Below are positions 63,831 through 64,000 of a stretch of DNA of 64,000 bases, piece after piece. Source of the DNA: Sphingobacterium sp. SYP-B4668 (GTDB lineage Bacteria; Bacteroidota; Bacteroidia; Sphingobacteriales; Sphingobacteriaceae); NCBI RefSeq assembly GCF_027627455.1, contig NZ_CP115483.1, positions 1,054,001 through 1,118,000 on the forward strand. Direction: 5' to 3'. Position numbers and translations under genes: made by a program. The notes under the pieces are model-generated. The model saw only the letters and a program-made list of their open reading frames with translations. It had not been told where the DNA came from and searched no databases. Each line of letters starts with the position of its first letter. The stretch's first letter is position 1.

Positions 63831-63858
63831 AGACCATTTCTTGTCGGAATGGTCTTTG
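63831..63858. terminator. Hairpin between the lipoprotein gene and the last partial gene
   Basis: AGACCATT / AATGGTCT (63831-63838, 63848-63855) with a 9-base loop between convergent genes; only a short T-rich tail, so efficiency is uncertain. Confidence 0.55.
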
Positions 63859-64000
63859 CTATTTAGGCTCATAATGGTAAACGATTTCAAATTGTTGATC
63901 CTTTAGATTGTTCGAAAGTTCACCTATTCTCAGATTCTGTTGCTGGGGTGTTGGTTCGCAGATAGAATAATATTTTCCATTAAAAAGAATAGCGTCCCCT
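63859..64000 (-). CDS. Unrecognised protein, C-terminal part (runs off window)
   Basis: The minus-strand frame ends in TAG at 63859-63861 and is open to the window edge. The visible 46 residues include 'GDAILFNGKYYSICEPTPQQ' and end in 'DQQFEIVYHYEPK'. The strand-like 'AILFNGKYYSICEPT' resembles the end of some peptidase or transglutaminase-like secreted proteins, but this is too short to name. Convergent with the lipoprotein gene. Confidence 0.55.
   Translation of the reverse strand, partial: GDAILFNGKYYSICEPTPQQQNLRIGELSNNLKDQQFEIVYHYEPK

Overview
The window is a chromosomal segment of an AT-rich member of the Bacteroidota, most likely family Sphingobacteriaceae (Sphingobacterium-like). 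This rests on the gene content (OmpH-like chaperone, PorV/PorQ-family barrel, PASTA protein without a kinase, DUF4286, DUF6600, DUF983 and NlpE-like proteins, a TonB receptor with a carboxypeptidase-regulatory N-terminal domain) and on repeated matches to the Bacteroidota -7 promoter element TAnnTTTG, sometimes with a TTG about 18-20 bases upstream. No rRNA, tRNA, IS element, phage, integrase or CRISPR array was seen. Almost everything is ordinary core-genome DNA with intact genes.

Layout. 1-3.3 kb: the end of a CorA-type transporter, an OmpH/Skp-like lipoprotein and gyrB. 3.3-10.2 kb: a tightly coupled operon of a PorV/PorQ-like barrel, a helix-hairpin-helix protein with a predicted outer-membrane barrel, ComEC and RecQ, which I read as a candidate DNA-uptake module. 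10.2-18.6 kb (minus): a YdeI-like protein, rpsA with a structured leader, then PASTA-mltG-thioesterase-yihY-hybrid histidine kinase. 18.6-26.2 kb: ddl, a class-A-like serine hydrolase, a folate/photolyase cluster (thyA-folA-phr), mtaB and an EamA transporter. 26.4-33.3 kb: an NlpC/P60 lipoprotein, an orphan membrane protein, a candidate small RNA, a nucleoside MFS transporter, a DUF151 nuclease, etfBA, a TPR protein and an NlpE-like lipoprotein. 33.3-41.1 kb: rsmI-PH/SHOCT-lnt-cysteine desulfurase (minus), serS, and pncB-methyltransferase (minus). 41.2-47.5 kb: a DUF6600 protein with a long basic tail, the mlaE-mlaF-mlaD lipid transport operon, an RluA-type pseudouridine synthase, a small CxxC membrane protein with DUF983, and DUF4286. 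47.6-56.4 kb (plus): a catalytically degenerate S9-peptidase lipoprotein followed by a histidine kinase and response regulator, greA, a HIT protein, and dedA-ppa-CNNM-rsmE. 56.5-64 kb: a MacB/LolD-type ABC system with a histidine-rich loop and a secreted DUF3299-like protein (minus), a TonB receptor with a beta-helix-like lipoprotein (plus), and the 3' end of an unrecognised gene.

How the genes work together. Envelope biogenesis dominates: peptidoglycan (ddl, mltG, PASTA), lipoprotein maturation (lnt), phospholipid trafficking (mla), outer-membrane chaperoning (OmpH) and TonB uptake. The observations most worth following are the comEC-linked operon, the pseudo-peptidase/two-component set, the His-rich ABC system that resembles zinc-linked Zrg-type transporters, a candidate small RNA near 27.8 kb, and the rpsA leader hairpin.
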